A stretch of 64,000 nucleotides of DNA from Anadara kagoshimensis (GCA_021292105.1 CM037866.1:5307502-5371501); one strand, 5' to 3'. Positions 1 to 10,182 are shown, counted from the first letter of the stretch. Notes: generated by a model not told the origin, from the sequence alone. Translations and numbers: made by a program.

Positions 1-1118
1 AACAGGCTCGGAACAGTGCTGAAAATAATCCTACAAATTCAACAAGCGGAGATGACACTATACAAAAAGATCAGTTAAAAAATGTTGGCCTTGTACCAAG
101 TCCGGAAAAAAGACCACATATACCAAGTACCGAAAAAAGACCAAATGACGAGAAGGCTAGTTCCTCAGTAGACAATTCTAGTGTTGATAATACAGATAAA
201 TCAGAAAAACAAGGAGATGTTCCAAAAGTCAAGAAAAGAGGGCACAAAAAGTCGTTAAATCCAGTTTCTGAAACGGTGGAGGAGAAAATTCCAAAGAAGC
301 CAAAAATGTTTACGTTAAATCCATTCTGTATTCCAGCAAGTCATTTAAAACTTAAGTTGAAACCTCACCTTGTCAGTCCAACTAAATCTGAGGACAACAA
401 ACCGCCTGTTGTGTCAAAAGTACCTACACATTTAACCAGTTTATCCGGGATAGCTCCGGAAAATCCAGGCTGTTGTACACAACATACAACAGTTGTTACC
501 GTGGAAACCCCATACACTGGACGGCGGCGAAGTGCCTTTCCGAAACGACCTAAAACAACAGAGGTTGTTGTGGTAACTCCAGGAAAAGAACCCCATGTAA
601 ATGCTGAAACTTTGATGCAGAATATTGAAGCAATTTCATTACAGGAGATTTTGCAACAGAACAAAGGAGGTGTGATCGAGATTGTTGATAGCGCTGATAA
701 CAAGCTGGTACTAGAAAATAAATCGGACAGAAAGTTGAAAGGTAAACTGAAACAGAGAAAAAATACTGGGCAAAATTCCACCTCTTCCTCTGCCCTTAAA
801 GAGTTCGTACAAGACGCTACAAATCTAGAAATTATAAACGATGATCAAGAACTGGTTAAAAGGGCTGGAAATAGGAAGTTACCAGATGGTAGTCATGGAA
901 ACTTGGATTATACGGGAGAAGGCGGAGTCATGATTCCTACCACAGATCAAAAGATGGTTGACCTCCATCTTGTTTCGCAAGGTCAAGGGTATGAACTACA
1001 CGAGATTAATTCACCAGTGCAAAGTAGTGCCAAAAGAAAACAGAATTTCACCTATGTCCATGAGGGTGATTTCCAGGGCGGCAAAATGAGGAAGCTTTCT
1101 TCTTCTGAGGATGGTTAA
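1..1118 (+). CDS. 3'-terminal coding exon of an unidentified basic protein (partial)
   Basis: The frame is open from base 3 and ends in TAA at 1116-1118, so about 371 codons are visible and the start lies upstream of the window. The internal Met at 276 should not be taken as the start, because the same frame continues to the window edge with similar composition. The protein is rich in Lys, Ser, Thr, Asn and Pro. It has short degenerate repeats (PSPEKRPHIPS then PSTEKRPND) and basic clusters such as KVKKRGHKK, TGRRRSAFPKRPK and SAKRKQ that look like nuclear localisation signals. A more ordered segment around NAETLMQNIEAISLQEILQQ could form a helix. No catalytic motif, zinc finger or membrane segment is visible. 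I do not recognise the family; a chromatin or nuclear scaffold role would be a guess from composition only. Confidence 0.72.
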   Translation, partial: QARNSAENNPTNSTSGDDTIQKDQLKNVGLVPSPEKRPHIPSTEKRPNDEKASSSVDNSSVDNTDKSEKQGDVPKVKKRGHKKSLNPVSETVEEKIPKKPKMFTLNPFCIPASHLKLKLKPHLVSPTKSEDNKPPVVSKVPTHLTSLSGIAPENPGCCTQHTTVVTVETPYTGRRRSAFPKRPKTTEVVVVTPGKEPHVNAETLMQNIEAISLQEILQQNKGGVIEIVDSADNKLVLENKSDRKLKGKLKQRKNTGQNSTSSSALKEFVQDATNLEIINDDQELVKRAGNRKLPDGSHGNLDYTGEGGVMIPTTDQKMVDLHLVSQGQGYELHEINSPVQSSAKRKQNFTYVHEGDFQGGKMRKLSSSEDG

Positions 1119-1675
1119 TTAAATTTTGTGGATATGTTGAATTCTAGTCTGTCAAAAAAAAACAAATCTTCCATGATGTTTTAAAACAAAGAAAAAGGCA
1201 CTTGACACAGTGTTCAGTCTAGAAAGGCTTCATTTACAATTGACCCCAGATTGAAAATACAGCCATATTCATATTCTGATAAAAAAGAACCTCTGCAACT
1301 TCTAGATGTCACAAAATGCAGTCAGTGAAAAAGAAAAAAGTGTGTTACATAGTGTTAAATCCAGAAAGTGTCCATGCAAAATGAGGAAGCTTTATTCGTC
1401 TGAGGATGGTTAAATGTTGCAGATTTGTTAAATTCTAGTCTGTCTAGGAAAAAAACAACTTAATCTTATAAGACGTTTTAAAACAAAGACAAAAGTACTT
1501 AACACAGTGTTCAATCTGGAAAGGGTTCATTTATAATTGACCCTAGATTGAAAATACAGCCATATTCATATTCCAATAAAAAAGAACCTCTTCAATTTCT
1601 AGTATGTCACAAAATACAGAAATATTTCAAGTCAGTGAAAACACAGAAAAAAATACATAACACAAATGTTTTAAT
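1081..1675 (+). repeat. 295-bp tandem duplication of C-terminal codons, stop and 3' UTR
   Basis: The block beginning GCAAAATGAGGAAGCTTT at 1081 recurs at 1376, an offset of 295 bp. Each copy carries the last codons (MRKL...SEDG), a TAA, the string GAATTCTAGTCTGTC or its variant, and a shared GACCC(C/T)AGATTGAAAATACAGCC core. The copies differ by scattered substitutions and small indels, so the event is old. A further degenerate stretch follows at about 1620-1700. Confidence 0.85.
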
Positions 1676-1808
1676 CTAGAAAGGGCTCATGTATTATTGG
1701 CCCTTGTTTTAAAATCCAGACACTTGATTGTTCACCAAATGGTTAGTGAAAATTAAAATGTTATTAAAAATGTTTAGTAAAAGGAATTAATGTGCATTGG
1801 CTTTTGAA

Positions 1809-1814
1809 AATAAA
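1809..1814 (+). promoter_or_regulatory. Candidate polyadenylation signal AATAAA for the first gene
   Basis: An AATAAA hexamer lies about 690 bp after the stop codon. An earlier AATAAA occurs at about 1574, inside the second copy of the duplicated 3' UTR. In such AT-rich sequence either could be chance. Confidence 0.3.
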
Positions 1815-2099
1815 TTATTAAAAAAATTCTAATTACACAAGTCCATACTTTCACTAACCAACTGGTTAAGCTAACCAAGATTTGAATAACTCAGGTCAAG
1901 AGAATTAATATTTTGTTATACAAGTTATTTTTAGAAATGGAATAAAGGAAACCAACCCCCCTAAGGTAGAAAATCTGGTGTTGTTTCTCTAAGTGGATAC
2001 TGTTGGTATTCAGCAGAGTTCCATAATCTGGTTACTAATTATACTAAATAAATGGATCTCCACACATGGTGAAATATTAATGGTATTATTTATTGGTGT

Positions 2100-2689
2100 C
2101 AGAGGCGGATCCAGAATTTTAGAAAGGGGGGGGGGGGCGTATCTTCTAGGGGGAGTGAGTAATGGTGTTTAACGTCCCAGTCAAGAATTTTTCACTTATA
2201 TCAAGATGTCGCCAGCTATAGGCGAAGGTGCAGAAATTTTGCCTGTGCGTTGCGCTGATGGCATTATACAGCAGGGTTCTTTAACGTGCCAAGCCCACCG
2301 TGACACGGGACCTCGTTTATTTTAAGTTCCCATCCGAAAGAACCGTGACTTTCATTTCGTAATGCCGAGTGCTTGGCGAAAGAACAGTCACTACCCACTT
2401 TCAAGTCTTGGGTCAGACCCGGCCGGGGATCGAACCCACGACCTCCCACATACGGAGCGAGCACTCTACCAACTGAGCTACCTTCTAGGGGGTCCGGGGG
2501 CTTGCTCCCCCATAAAATTTTGAAAAAATGGCGCAAAAATCCTGGATTCTGGTGCAATCTGAGCTGCATCAAAGAGGAAAAAATAAGCAATATGTATTTT
2601 GGGGCTGTATCGAAAAATCAAAATGAACAATGTGTATTATTAGTGACATAAAGGGGGGTGGCGTATGCCCCCCGCTGAATCCGCCACTG
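2100..2689. mobile_element. MITE with CAGNGGCGGATYCAG ends, 5-bp target duplication
   Basis: The ends are CAGAGGCGGATCCAG (left) and CTGAATCCGCCACTG (right), imperfect inverted repeats. GGTGT precedes the left end (2095-2099) and follows the right end (2690-2694), consistent with a 5-bp target-site duplication. The interior contains homopolymeric G runs and is itself split by a SINE. Confidence 0.7.
2154..2481 (-). mobile_element. SINE-A, tRNA-derived, full-length copy
   Basis: Read on the minus strand, the element starts GGTAGCTCAGTTGGTAGAGT (tRNA A box) and has GGTCGTGGGTTCGATCCC (B box). A body with TTTCGCCAAGCACTCGGCAT follows, ending in a conserved tail whose plus-strand form reads AGTGAGTAATGGTGTTTAAC. 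An 11-bp duplication CTTCTAGGGGG flanks it at 2143-2153 and 2482-2492. It is not a functional tRNA: no acceptor or anticodon arm is maintained downstream. Confidence 0.88.
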
Positions 2690-2806
2690 GGTGTGTCGAC
2701 GTGTTTCGGTAGCTATGCTACCGTCATCCGGACTGAAACATGTTGACACACCAATAAATAATACCATTAATGTTTCACCATGTGTTGAGATTCATTTATT
2801 TAGTAT

Positions 2807-3242
2807 AAAAAGTTATTTTTGTAAAGTTGTTTATTATATAATCTACTCAATAATCCATGTAATACGGTCATACAATAAAAATCGTATTGAATGAGTGTGA
2901 CGTCATAAAGCATAATGTCATTTCAGAGTGACGTCACACAATTGACTTGATCCATTGTTTGTTTCATTTGACACTGTTTGTTGATTCTAATTCAAGCTGA
3001 TACTTTTGTACTTTTCTTCTAAAAAGAGGATACATTGTATTTAAATTGAAAATGTTTGTTTTGTTTTTGTATCCTGCGGACAGACTATTGTTTACTTTTA
3101 ATATTGCAGCAGGATTAATTTTGGTGCATGTACACATTTACGTGAACTTGTTGTGTTTCGGCCAATCAGCTGTTTTCTTTATAATGAGAAGACAAGTTTT
3201 AAATCTACGAAAAAACAGTTTTTATGGGATTATATAATAAAT
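2807..3242. other. AT-rich intergenic stretch
   Basis: No supported gene. Short ORFs here have no recognisable composition or homology. Two CRE-like octamers are noted separately. Confidence 0.6.
2898..2936. promoter_or_regulatory. Pair of TGACGTCA octamers (CRE-like)
   Basis: TGACGTCA occurs at 2898-2905 and again at 2929-2936, 31 bp apart. This is the consensus CREB-binding octamer. No start site or gene can be attached to it, and it may belong to a mobile element, since other repeats here also contain GACGTCA. Confidence 0.3.
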
Positions 3243-3390
3243 AGAATCTTGCATTCGTGTCTATGCAATATTGAATTTATTAAACTCGTTGAATAATGTT
3301 TTATGCAACTCGCCAAGGCTCGTTGCATAAAAAATTATTCAACTCGTTTAATAAATTCAATATTACATAAACACTCATGCAAGATCCTCT
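3243..3390. mobile_element. Hairpin MITE (about 148-bp palindrome)
   Basis: The left arm from AGAATCTTGCATTCGTGT through TTTTATGCAACTCG is the near inverse of the right arm CGTTGCATAAAAAATTATTC through CTCATGCAAGATCCTCT, around a small centre at GCCAAGG. No coding capacity. Confidence 0.75.
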
Positions 3391-3639
3391 ATGTATTTAA
3401 CATCTGTAGTAACATAAACAAAAACAATCAATTCAGGGATGGTGTTTTATGTCCCAGTCAACATTTTCTTAATTATACTTATGGTGTATTTGTTTCCCAA
3501 TTAATACGCTATGGTAGAGCTTGTTCCCACTACAGGGACTTTGTACAACAAAAGTAGGCTGCTTGCAAGTAAATTGTTGACTCGGGGATATTGCAAGCCT
3601 AGGCTTATCAAACCCCTCAAAAAGTTTTATGGCTGTCAT

Positions 3640-3905
3640 CACAGTATTGTTGATAAGTTTGATGTCGCTGTGTCCAGGATTGCGCTGGATATATTTGATG
3701 TCCCATAGTTTCATGTTCCTTTCACACGCTTTTGATTACACACCTGGCGGGTGTAGCTAGCTAAACAGGAGATGCTTACCCTCCTGGAGCACTCGTCCTC
3801 ACTTTCCTGTTGGAAGTTCATGTGTCTAATCTAACTTGTCAGTTCCAAAGTTTTTACTTTGCTTCTGGATTGTGATTCAGACATGGATTAGTATGTTTGT
3901 TTTTG
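3640..3905 (+). mobile_element. Interspersed repeat family R1 copy
   Basis: Contains the R1 hallmarks: TTGCGCTGGATATATTTGAT, GTGTAGCTAGCTAAACAGGA, a GCTTACCCTCCTGGAGCAC segment and ATGGATTAGTATGTTTG. Close relatives occur at 15.9, 18.4, 19.8, 20.5-20.8 and 25.4 kb. No coding potential; element class unknown. Confidence 0.7.
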
Positions 3906-3911
3906 ATTAAA

Positions 3912-4985
3912 TCAAGGCAGCAAATTTTAGGCTTATGGAAGAAACTAAAAAAAAACCTCAGACCTAACAAACACTCTCATTCTAGGATATGCCCAAGTTT
4001 GATTCAAACCTAATTGGTAAGAGATGCTGTGTGCTAAAACCACTCCCCCACTAGACCCGTCAAGCAAGAGTATGGCATAATAATAATTCCATTTCATTAC
4101 ACATAGAAATGAGTGGTCACGTGAGATGATGCATGCATGTCCAGTTCAGTACGCTAGTTTCCATTGAATGATAAGAGTAAGAGAACGTTTGTCAGTTTGT
4201 TTGCCAAAAGGTCCGTGGTTTTCTCAGATCACTCTGGTTATTTTTATCATCCCTGAACTAAAAATCTCAATATAAGTGAGGTTCTTGACTGGGGATGTAG
4301 AACTCCACTCCGCTTCAAGCTTTTAATCTGAAATTTCAGTGAAAGCTTATATCTATAGTTCTGCATTTTTCAATTCTGAGGAATTAACTAAGGTAGTCTT
4401 GGAGTGAGAAAGTTTCTCAGTTCCTTTTCTGAAGGTCATTGGTTTTCTGAGTGTGCACGTTTCCTCCACCATCCTAGAATGAATCTTGACTTGTGCATAA
4501 AGCACTATAACGCCAATCCACCATCCTAGAATCAAACCAACCACCTTGATATAAGTGAAAGCACCTTAATTGGGGCTTCAAACACAACTGCTTCACTTCC
4601 ATTCAATATAAAACTGGCTCAGTTGTAAACATTGACCTCAAGATTGGGAGACGTGGGTTCGGCCCCTGCCCAGGTCATACATAAAGCTTTAAAATTTGAT
4701 ATACTGCTTTCTTGTCTGGCCCACGGTCTTAAAAGGACATGGTATTGACTAGTTCACCTGGTTTCTTTAAAATGTGTCTGAGGTGGTATGCTTGTCTGAG
4801 GGGTACTGGTGAGCTAGCATGTTAGAGGTGCAGAGTCAGCTAGTACAAGACGGACCATAAAACACTGGTACATCTCGCATATACACAAACTTGTTCTTGA
4901 GATTAATCCCTCGAAATTAATAAACTTTCTCTTGTCCCGAATAGCTGAAAAATTGTTGATGTGACATTAAGCAACATTATAACCA
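3912..4985 (+). other. Intergenic DNA with degenerate tRNA-SINE-like segments
   Basis: A B-box-like GGGAGACGTGGGTTCGGCCC is at about 4649. A conserved tail resembling other copies (GACATTAAGCAACATTATAACC) ends near 4985. The part at 4262-4570 carries TCCACCATCCTAGAATGAAT, the inverse of the SINE-C body. No gene is seen. Confidence 0.4.
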
Positions 4986-6108
4986 ACCAACTTGTTCAAT
5001 ATAAAGCATCATTTTTTATTTACTCAATAATAACATACAATCCACAGATAAAATATGAACAGATTTATTACCTTCTTGGCCAGCAGTGTTTCATGCAGAA
5101 AAAAAAAAAAAAATTTAAAATCTTTGTAATGTAAAATCCAGAATAAGATGCAATGCCCCGAATTGCAATCAAACATAATGCTGATCTCTGGTTCCTCCCC
5201 GTGGGAAAATTTTAACATGTTACATGTATACCGTAAATGGTAATTGAATGGGTTGTTCAAATTTTTGCTCATTGAAGCTGTCTTATCCTACTCCACTCCA
5301 AACTGGGAATTTTGAAATCATGGTTCGGACCAAAGCTTGAAAATACAAAATGTAGGTACTGGTAGTGCCTATTCTTTCGCCAAGTACTCTGAAAAGTTCA
5401 AAATTAAACCAGCAGTTTTTTTTTTAAATTTGTGTTTGTAGGATTGTTTAGTAAAAGTGCAAAATTAAAGAAACTGTTTTTAGCATACATTTTTTGTTTG
5501 GGAATTGTTAACTATGGAAATTAAAAACTGCAAAATTTTTTGATAGGGTTGGTTGTTAAATGAAAAATGCAATAAATTTCATACCATATAAGTTACCAGT
5601 TACACAGTTATAATACTGATGACCTTTGATGAAACAAAAATTAATACCTGACGAGAACAAAATATATAGTCCCGTCAGCGATATTTTGGCATAGTGATTA
5701 TAAACATGGGTGAGTCTACTCAATTCAAATAGGTATGAATACCATGTTAATTAATTCTGTGTTATTACATTCACACCTGCATGCGTTTATTTATCAAACC
5801 ACCTTTATATATGATCCTTATTTACAAAATATAGACTCTTCCTTGTTTATAAACACTCTGCCAAAATATCACCGATGGAAATATGAGTTTAAAAGAAATA
5901 CATGTAAAACATGTAGAACAATATGACATAACTAAATTACATGTACCATCAAATACTATAATGCTGATTGTTGGAAAAATCTGCTATATAGACCACCTCT
6001 ACATAAAAACCACCCGATTTTTAGACTTGTGTTTTATGCCTAGTGGAATCAAGATTTGTATAATACTGTACATACATATATGTTTAACACTATAAATTAC
6101 ATGTACCT
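4986..6108. other. AT-rich intergenic DNA, nothing recognised
   Basis: Homopolymer A and T runs and scattered short ORFs with biased AT-derived composition. No splice-flanked coding segment or repeat structure was found. Confidence 0.6.
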
Positions 6109-6358
6109 CGCCCCGGTATCACAATCATTCCTTACCTAAAATTTTCCTTAACTTAAATTTAGCAAAATCTTGGTTATTTCGATTTGGAATTTATGTTGAA
6201 TATTTTTGTCAAAATTAAACATGCTAAATGCAAATGTTTTAATCTAGAAGTAATCGTAAAAATTTTTAAATTCTTTAATATCATAAAAATTAATTTGAAA
6301 TTTTGCCAGATTTAAGTTAAGGAAAATCTTAGTTAAGATGAATGTGAAACCAGGGCCT
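6109..6358. mobile_element. MITE family A copy
   Basis: Starts CCCCGGTATCACAATCATTC and ends as its inverse (GAATGTGAAACCAGGGCC). The inner inverted parts are TTTTCCTTAACTTAAATTTA and AAGTTAAGGAAAATCTTAGT. The long terminal inverted repeats allow a hairpin. No transposase. Confidence 0.85.
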
Positions 6359-6449
6359 GGGTTGTTTAACTTGATAAAAAAGCACCATAAAACTAACATT
6401 CTACAGTAAAAACTACTTACATTACATATATTGGGTGTGGGGCAGGGGA

Positions 6450-6520
6450 GATTGATTGAATGGGGTTTTACTTCCCAGTCAAGAATGTTTTACTTATATG
6501 GAGGAGGAGGTGTGTGGAGA
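6450..6520. mobile_element. SINE tail remnant
   Basis: GGGGTTTTACTTCCCAGTCAAGAATGTTTTACTTATAT matches the plus-strand form of the SINE-A/SINE-C tail. No tRNA-like head adjoins it. Confidence 0.45.
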
Positions 6521-6654
6521 GACATGTTCTCTTGTTCTATACTACTGCTGCTAACTTAGTTGATCAGTATGTTGACACAGGTACACTACCACCTTTACAG
6601 GACCACCAAGCTAGTGCCACTAAACTGGACCACTTAGCTAGAAAGTCCAGTAGG

Positions 6655-6990
6655 TCGGCACTTGCTTAGCGGATCAGTATGTCGGCACTTGCTTAAAAGA
6701 TCAGTACGGTGGCACTTGCTTAGCGGATCAGTATGGTGGCACTTGCTTAGCGGATCAGTACGGTGGCACTTGCTTAGTAGATCTGTATGGTGGCACTTGC
6801 TTAGCGGATCAGTATGGTGGCACTTGCTTAGCGGATCAATACAGTGGCACTTGCTTAGCGGATCAGTATGGTGACACTTGCTTAGTGGTTCAGTATATAG
6901 TTGCACAAGCTGAGTAGCCCTGTATGGTGGCACTAGCAGAGTAGTTCAGTAAGGTGGCACTAGCCGAGTAGTTCAGTATGGTGGCATTAT
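6655..6990. repeat. 27-bp minisatellite, about 12 copies
   Basis: The unit is close to GATCAGTATGGTGGCACTTG plus CTTAGCG. The first eight or nine units are highly similar and later ones decay toward 6990. The period is a multiple of three, so all frames stay open; the apparent proteins are an artefact of this. Confidence 0.9.
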
Positions 6991-6999
6991 CTTACGAGG

Positions 7000-7410
7000 A
7001 CCAGTATGGTGGCACCATTTTAACCATTCAATTCAACCTTTGTGACATGTTACAGCATTGTAAATAGTTTGTCTTTAAAATGTCCGTTTCAATAAAAGAT
7101 ATGTTATTTTTTGTGATTCAATACTTTTGTGATACTATGTCAAATTGTGACAATTATTATGTATAATTACGGGCATCATATTATCATGGAATGGGAAAAG
7201 CATACCATTAAACTAAATAGACACTAAGCTAGCATATAAATCACAGACACACCCCTCAAATTGAAATGCCATCAATAAAATTCTGTGAAAATTTCAACAC
7301 CTTGATAGTATTTTTGTACATGTAATAAAAAATACAAAGACATTACTTGTATACTTGAGCCTTTTCAAAACTTCAAATGGGCAACAGGAATAACAAAAAT
7401 TCATCTTTAA
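7000..7410. other. AT-rich spacer between minisatellites
   Basis: No gene or clear repeat seen. Confidence 0.55.
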
Positions 7411-7655
7411 TTTTTTCTATGAACCGTATGTGCGTGTTTCAATTTTTCTATGAACCGTATGTGCGTGTTTCAATTATTCTATGAACCGTATGTGCGTGTT
7501 TCAATTTTTCTATGAACCGTATGTGCGTGTTTCAATTATTCTATGAACCGTATGTGCGTGTTTCAATTATTCTATGAACCGTATGTGTGTGTTTAAATTT
7601 TTCTATGAACCGTATGTGTGTGTTTAAATTTTTCTATGAACCGTATGTGCGTGTT
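7411..7655. repeat. 31-bp minisatellite, 8 copies
   Basis: CTATGAACCGTATGTGCGTG recurs every 31 bp, from 7417 through about 7630. Copies differ at one or two bases (GTGTG for GCGTG, TTAAA for TTCAA), which suggests recent amplification. Confidence 0.93.
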
Positions 7656-7737
7656 CAGCTCTTGTTTTACAACAACATCAAAATACATGTAACTGGGAAT
7701 GTTAAAATTTTATACATGGAAGACAGGTTTCATTTTG

Positions 7738-8105
7738 ATTATATAGGTTTTCTTCTGACAATTTGGATTCCCCTGCCAAAGATTTGGGTTTCCCTCTGAT
7801 GATCTGGGTTTCCCTCTAATGATCTGGGTTCCTCTCTCATGATTTGGGTTCCACTCAGAAATTTTGGGTTCCCTCTAGTGGTTTGGGTTCCACTCCAAAA
7901 TTTTGGGATCCATCTGGTGATTTGGGTTCCACTCCAAAATTTTGGGATCAATCTGGTGATTTGGATTCCACTCCAAAATTTTGGGTTCCCTCTAGATTTA
8001 GGTTTCACTCTGTTGATTTGGGTCCCCTCTAAGGATTTTGGTTTCTCTCTGATGATCTGGGGTTCTCTCTGAAGATTTGGGTAATATGCGTTTCCCTCTG
8101 ACAAT
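7738..8105. repeat. 20-bp degenerate minisatellite, about 18 copies
   Basis: Units of about 20 bp follow TCTGATGATTTGGGTTCCAC with heavy substitution. Some units alternate with TCCAAAATTTTGGGATC, giving a local higher-order pattern. The repeat is open in more than one frame on both strands, which explains long spurious ORFs here. Confidence 0.85.
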
Positions 8106-8239
8106 TTGAATTTCCTTAAACGTTTGTTTGAATTACTTCTGTGCTAGATGGAATGCAAGGAAGTTTTTCTCGTAGATAGAGTACACATATATGATTTACA
8201 CAAAAATATGCATGTATTATGTTAATGAAACTAATTTTT

Positions 8240-8460
8240 AACAAGGGTCCTCAGTGGGCTTAAGCATTCATGAACCACAACGTCTTTCAAAACCCAAGTT
8301 CAAATCCCCATAGGAAAGATTTTAGTGTGTGAAAGTTTCTCAATTTCTCTTAACTTAAGGTGGTTGTTTTCTCTGGATATTCCAGTTTCTTTGTCATCCA
8401 GACACAGTGAAATATTAAGCCAAATTCCAGACATTTATACACCAGTGACATTCACATGAC
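8240..8460 (+). mobile_element. Decayed tRNA-SINE-like copy
   Basis: TCAGTGGGCTTAAGCATTCA followed by AACCCAAGTTCAAATCCCC resembles degenerate A and B boxes. The downstream body has AGTGTGTGAAAGTTTCTCAA and ends near ATATTAAGCCAAATTCCAG. Confidence 0.4.
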
Positions 8461-9410
8461 TATGTTGATCATACACATGAACTCGCTTCAACGGTAAATT
8501 GACCTTAGTCTTATATGATAATGTGTGAATTTGAGAACATGCAAGATATTGGTGTTAATCCCAACATGATCTCGAGTTGTCAAAGTGTTTGCAGAATCTG
8601 AAACTATGAGGAGTTAAATGTTGTCCTTTAGCAAGAAAACTTAATGTACATATACATCCTCTGTAGGCTATATAATATTTCCAAAGCGAGTGTATGTAGG
8701 TGATAAACATAGTCACATGATTGTTCCTAGTGTTCTACATATTCATATCCAGTTTAATTTCATACAGATCTAAAATAAAATTTTAGATACTGGTGTCTTT
8801 TTTAAATAAAATTAGTAAAAAAGATAAATTTAGCTAACAAGTTTATAAATGGTTAAAAGTTGTGAAACTGAAAAATAATACAAGCATTAAAGTTATCAAA
8901 GTAAATGAATCAAATTTCTGGGCTCTGTCAGAGTTCTCTCCCTTTACTAACAAAGATGAAGAGACTATTATTACATAATTGTGACTAGAACAAGTTTTTG
9001 GTTTATACAGTAATGAACACTATTAAAGATAAACATAATGTAGAGTGACAGATGTTCGTTATGAAGACATATTTAAATACATAAATAACAATGATACAGT
9101 GCTGGCATATATACTTAACAAAAAAGTTAAGGACCACATATTTAATTTTGTAGAATGTAAATCATATTATTTCATCTTCACACTTCTCTTAATTTCATTA
9201 AAGATACCGGTATTTAATTTCATGCACAAAAATTACTTCATTACATCATTTGAAACAAGAAGAGAACAAGAAAAAACTACAGATGGATTTTATATTTTTA
9301 AGTTTTTGGATTTTTTTCCTTCAAATTTTACATCGGTCCCTTACTTTTTTTGTTGAGTATATATTAACCAGATTAAACACTTGTAAATAATTCCCTGCTA
9401 AATTCATTGG
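8461..9410. other. AT-rich intergenic DNA, nothing recognised
   Basis: Includes a 103-codon ORF (9045-9356) rich in Phe, Ile, Asn and Lys. That composition is expected from AT-rich DNA, and the ORF has no family signature, so it is not called. Confidence 0.6.
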
Positions 9411-9652
9411 TATAGGTAAACAACATTGACCTGTCCGATTGACCTTTCATTAGGAATATTCATATAGGAGGGTCCACCCAATACATAGGTAGCGTTAGGA
9501 TTCGCAGTTAATACATATACATATTGCCCATGATTAGTGTTCACATCAGGTAGACAAAATATACACGCGTGATCCACATTACTTATTTACTCGTCCATAA
9601 TGAATATTTAAAATCAAAGATCAAGCGGACAGGTCAATGTTGTTTACCTATA
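9411..9652. mobile_element. MITE family B copy
   Basis: The terminal inverted repeat TATAGGTAAACAACATTGAC plus CTGTCCG is perfect at both ends and imperfect for about 12 bp more. The outermost TA could be a Tc1/mariner-type TA target duplication. A second copy lies at 29696-29933. Confidence 0.88.
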
Positions 9653-9818
9653 AGGTAGTTACAATAATCTTCACACAGTCTATAAAAACAATACAAGTGA
9701 CTGCTTTGTCTGCTAATTTTATCCTGTGAAAATGTGTCTGGAAAGACATCATTTCATAGTAAAATCTATCAGACTTTGACATTTTATACTTTAAAATGTG
9801 TCCAGGAAGACATATTTG

Positions 9819-10182
9819 GGTTCGATGGAGTACCAAGTGATACTTCATAACGTTTCTGGGAAACAATTATTTCCAATGAAAATGGAATCGCCTCATTTCA
9901 AGCTTTCCAGTAAAAATGGCGTTTCTCTAGGGAATTGCAACATAAATTCAGGGATGAAGATTAGCAGGGGCCCAAGCAGCCCATGGCTCCTAAAAATCAG
10001 TTTGTGCCCCTAAACATTTAAGCATTTTAGCTATTTGTTATTATTAAAACTTCTTTTCTGAAGTGAGCTGCTGGGCCCCTAACTCAAAATAGTTAAGCTT
10101 TATCCCTGAAATGTTTCGCAAAACATTCCGCACTAACATTTAGAGGTATTGATCAAGTGGTACACTGGCAAACTCCATTTCA
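9819..10182. mobile_element. MITE family C copy with a nested element
   Basis: The left end GGAGTACCAAGTGATACTTC and the right end ATTGATCAAGTGGTACACTG with AACTCCATT are inverted and match other family C copies. The middle (9948-10108) is foreign, with its own ends CAGGGATGAAGATTAGCAGG and TAGTTAAGCTTTATCCCTG. Confidence 0.7.

Larger units (their letters stand above)
2041..2806. mobile_element. Foldback/MITE element interrupted by a second MITE
   Basis: Left arm 2041-2099 (ATACTAAATAAATGGATCTC through TTATTGGTGT) is the inverse of right arm about 2745-2806 (GACACACCAATAAATAATAC through ATTTAGTAT). The inner part has its own hairpin (GTGTTTCGGTAGC / GCTACCGTCATCCGG...AAACATG). The 2100-2689 element separates the left arm from the rest. 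Confidence 0.75.

Noticed and set aside
365..781. 138-codon minus-strand ORF
   Set aside because: Antisense shadow of the first gene's coding exon.
2373..2651. ORF with PTFKSWVRPGRGSNPRPPTY-type sequence, also near 53356 and 54277
   Set aside because: Typical spurious translation of tRNA-derived SINEs.
6634..6933. 99-codon ORF with DPLSKCHHT repeats
   Set aside because: The 27-bp minisatellite keeps all frames open; no gene context.
7739..8104. 121-codon ORF with repeated PKFWSGTQITR-like units
   Set aside because: Translation of the 20-bp minisatellite; open in both strands and several frames.
9045..9356. 103-codon ORF as a small gene
   Set aside because: Composition is that of random AT-rich DNA; no splice, repeat or homology support.
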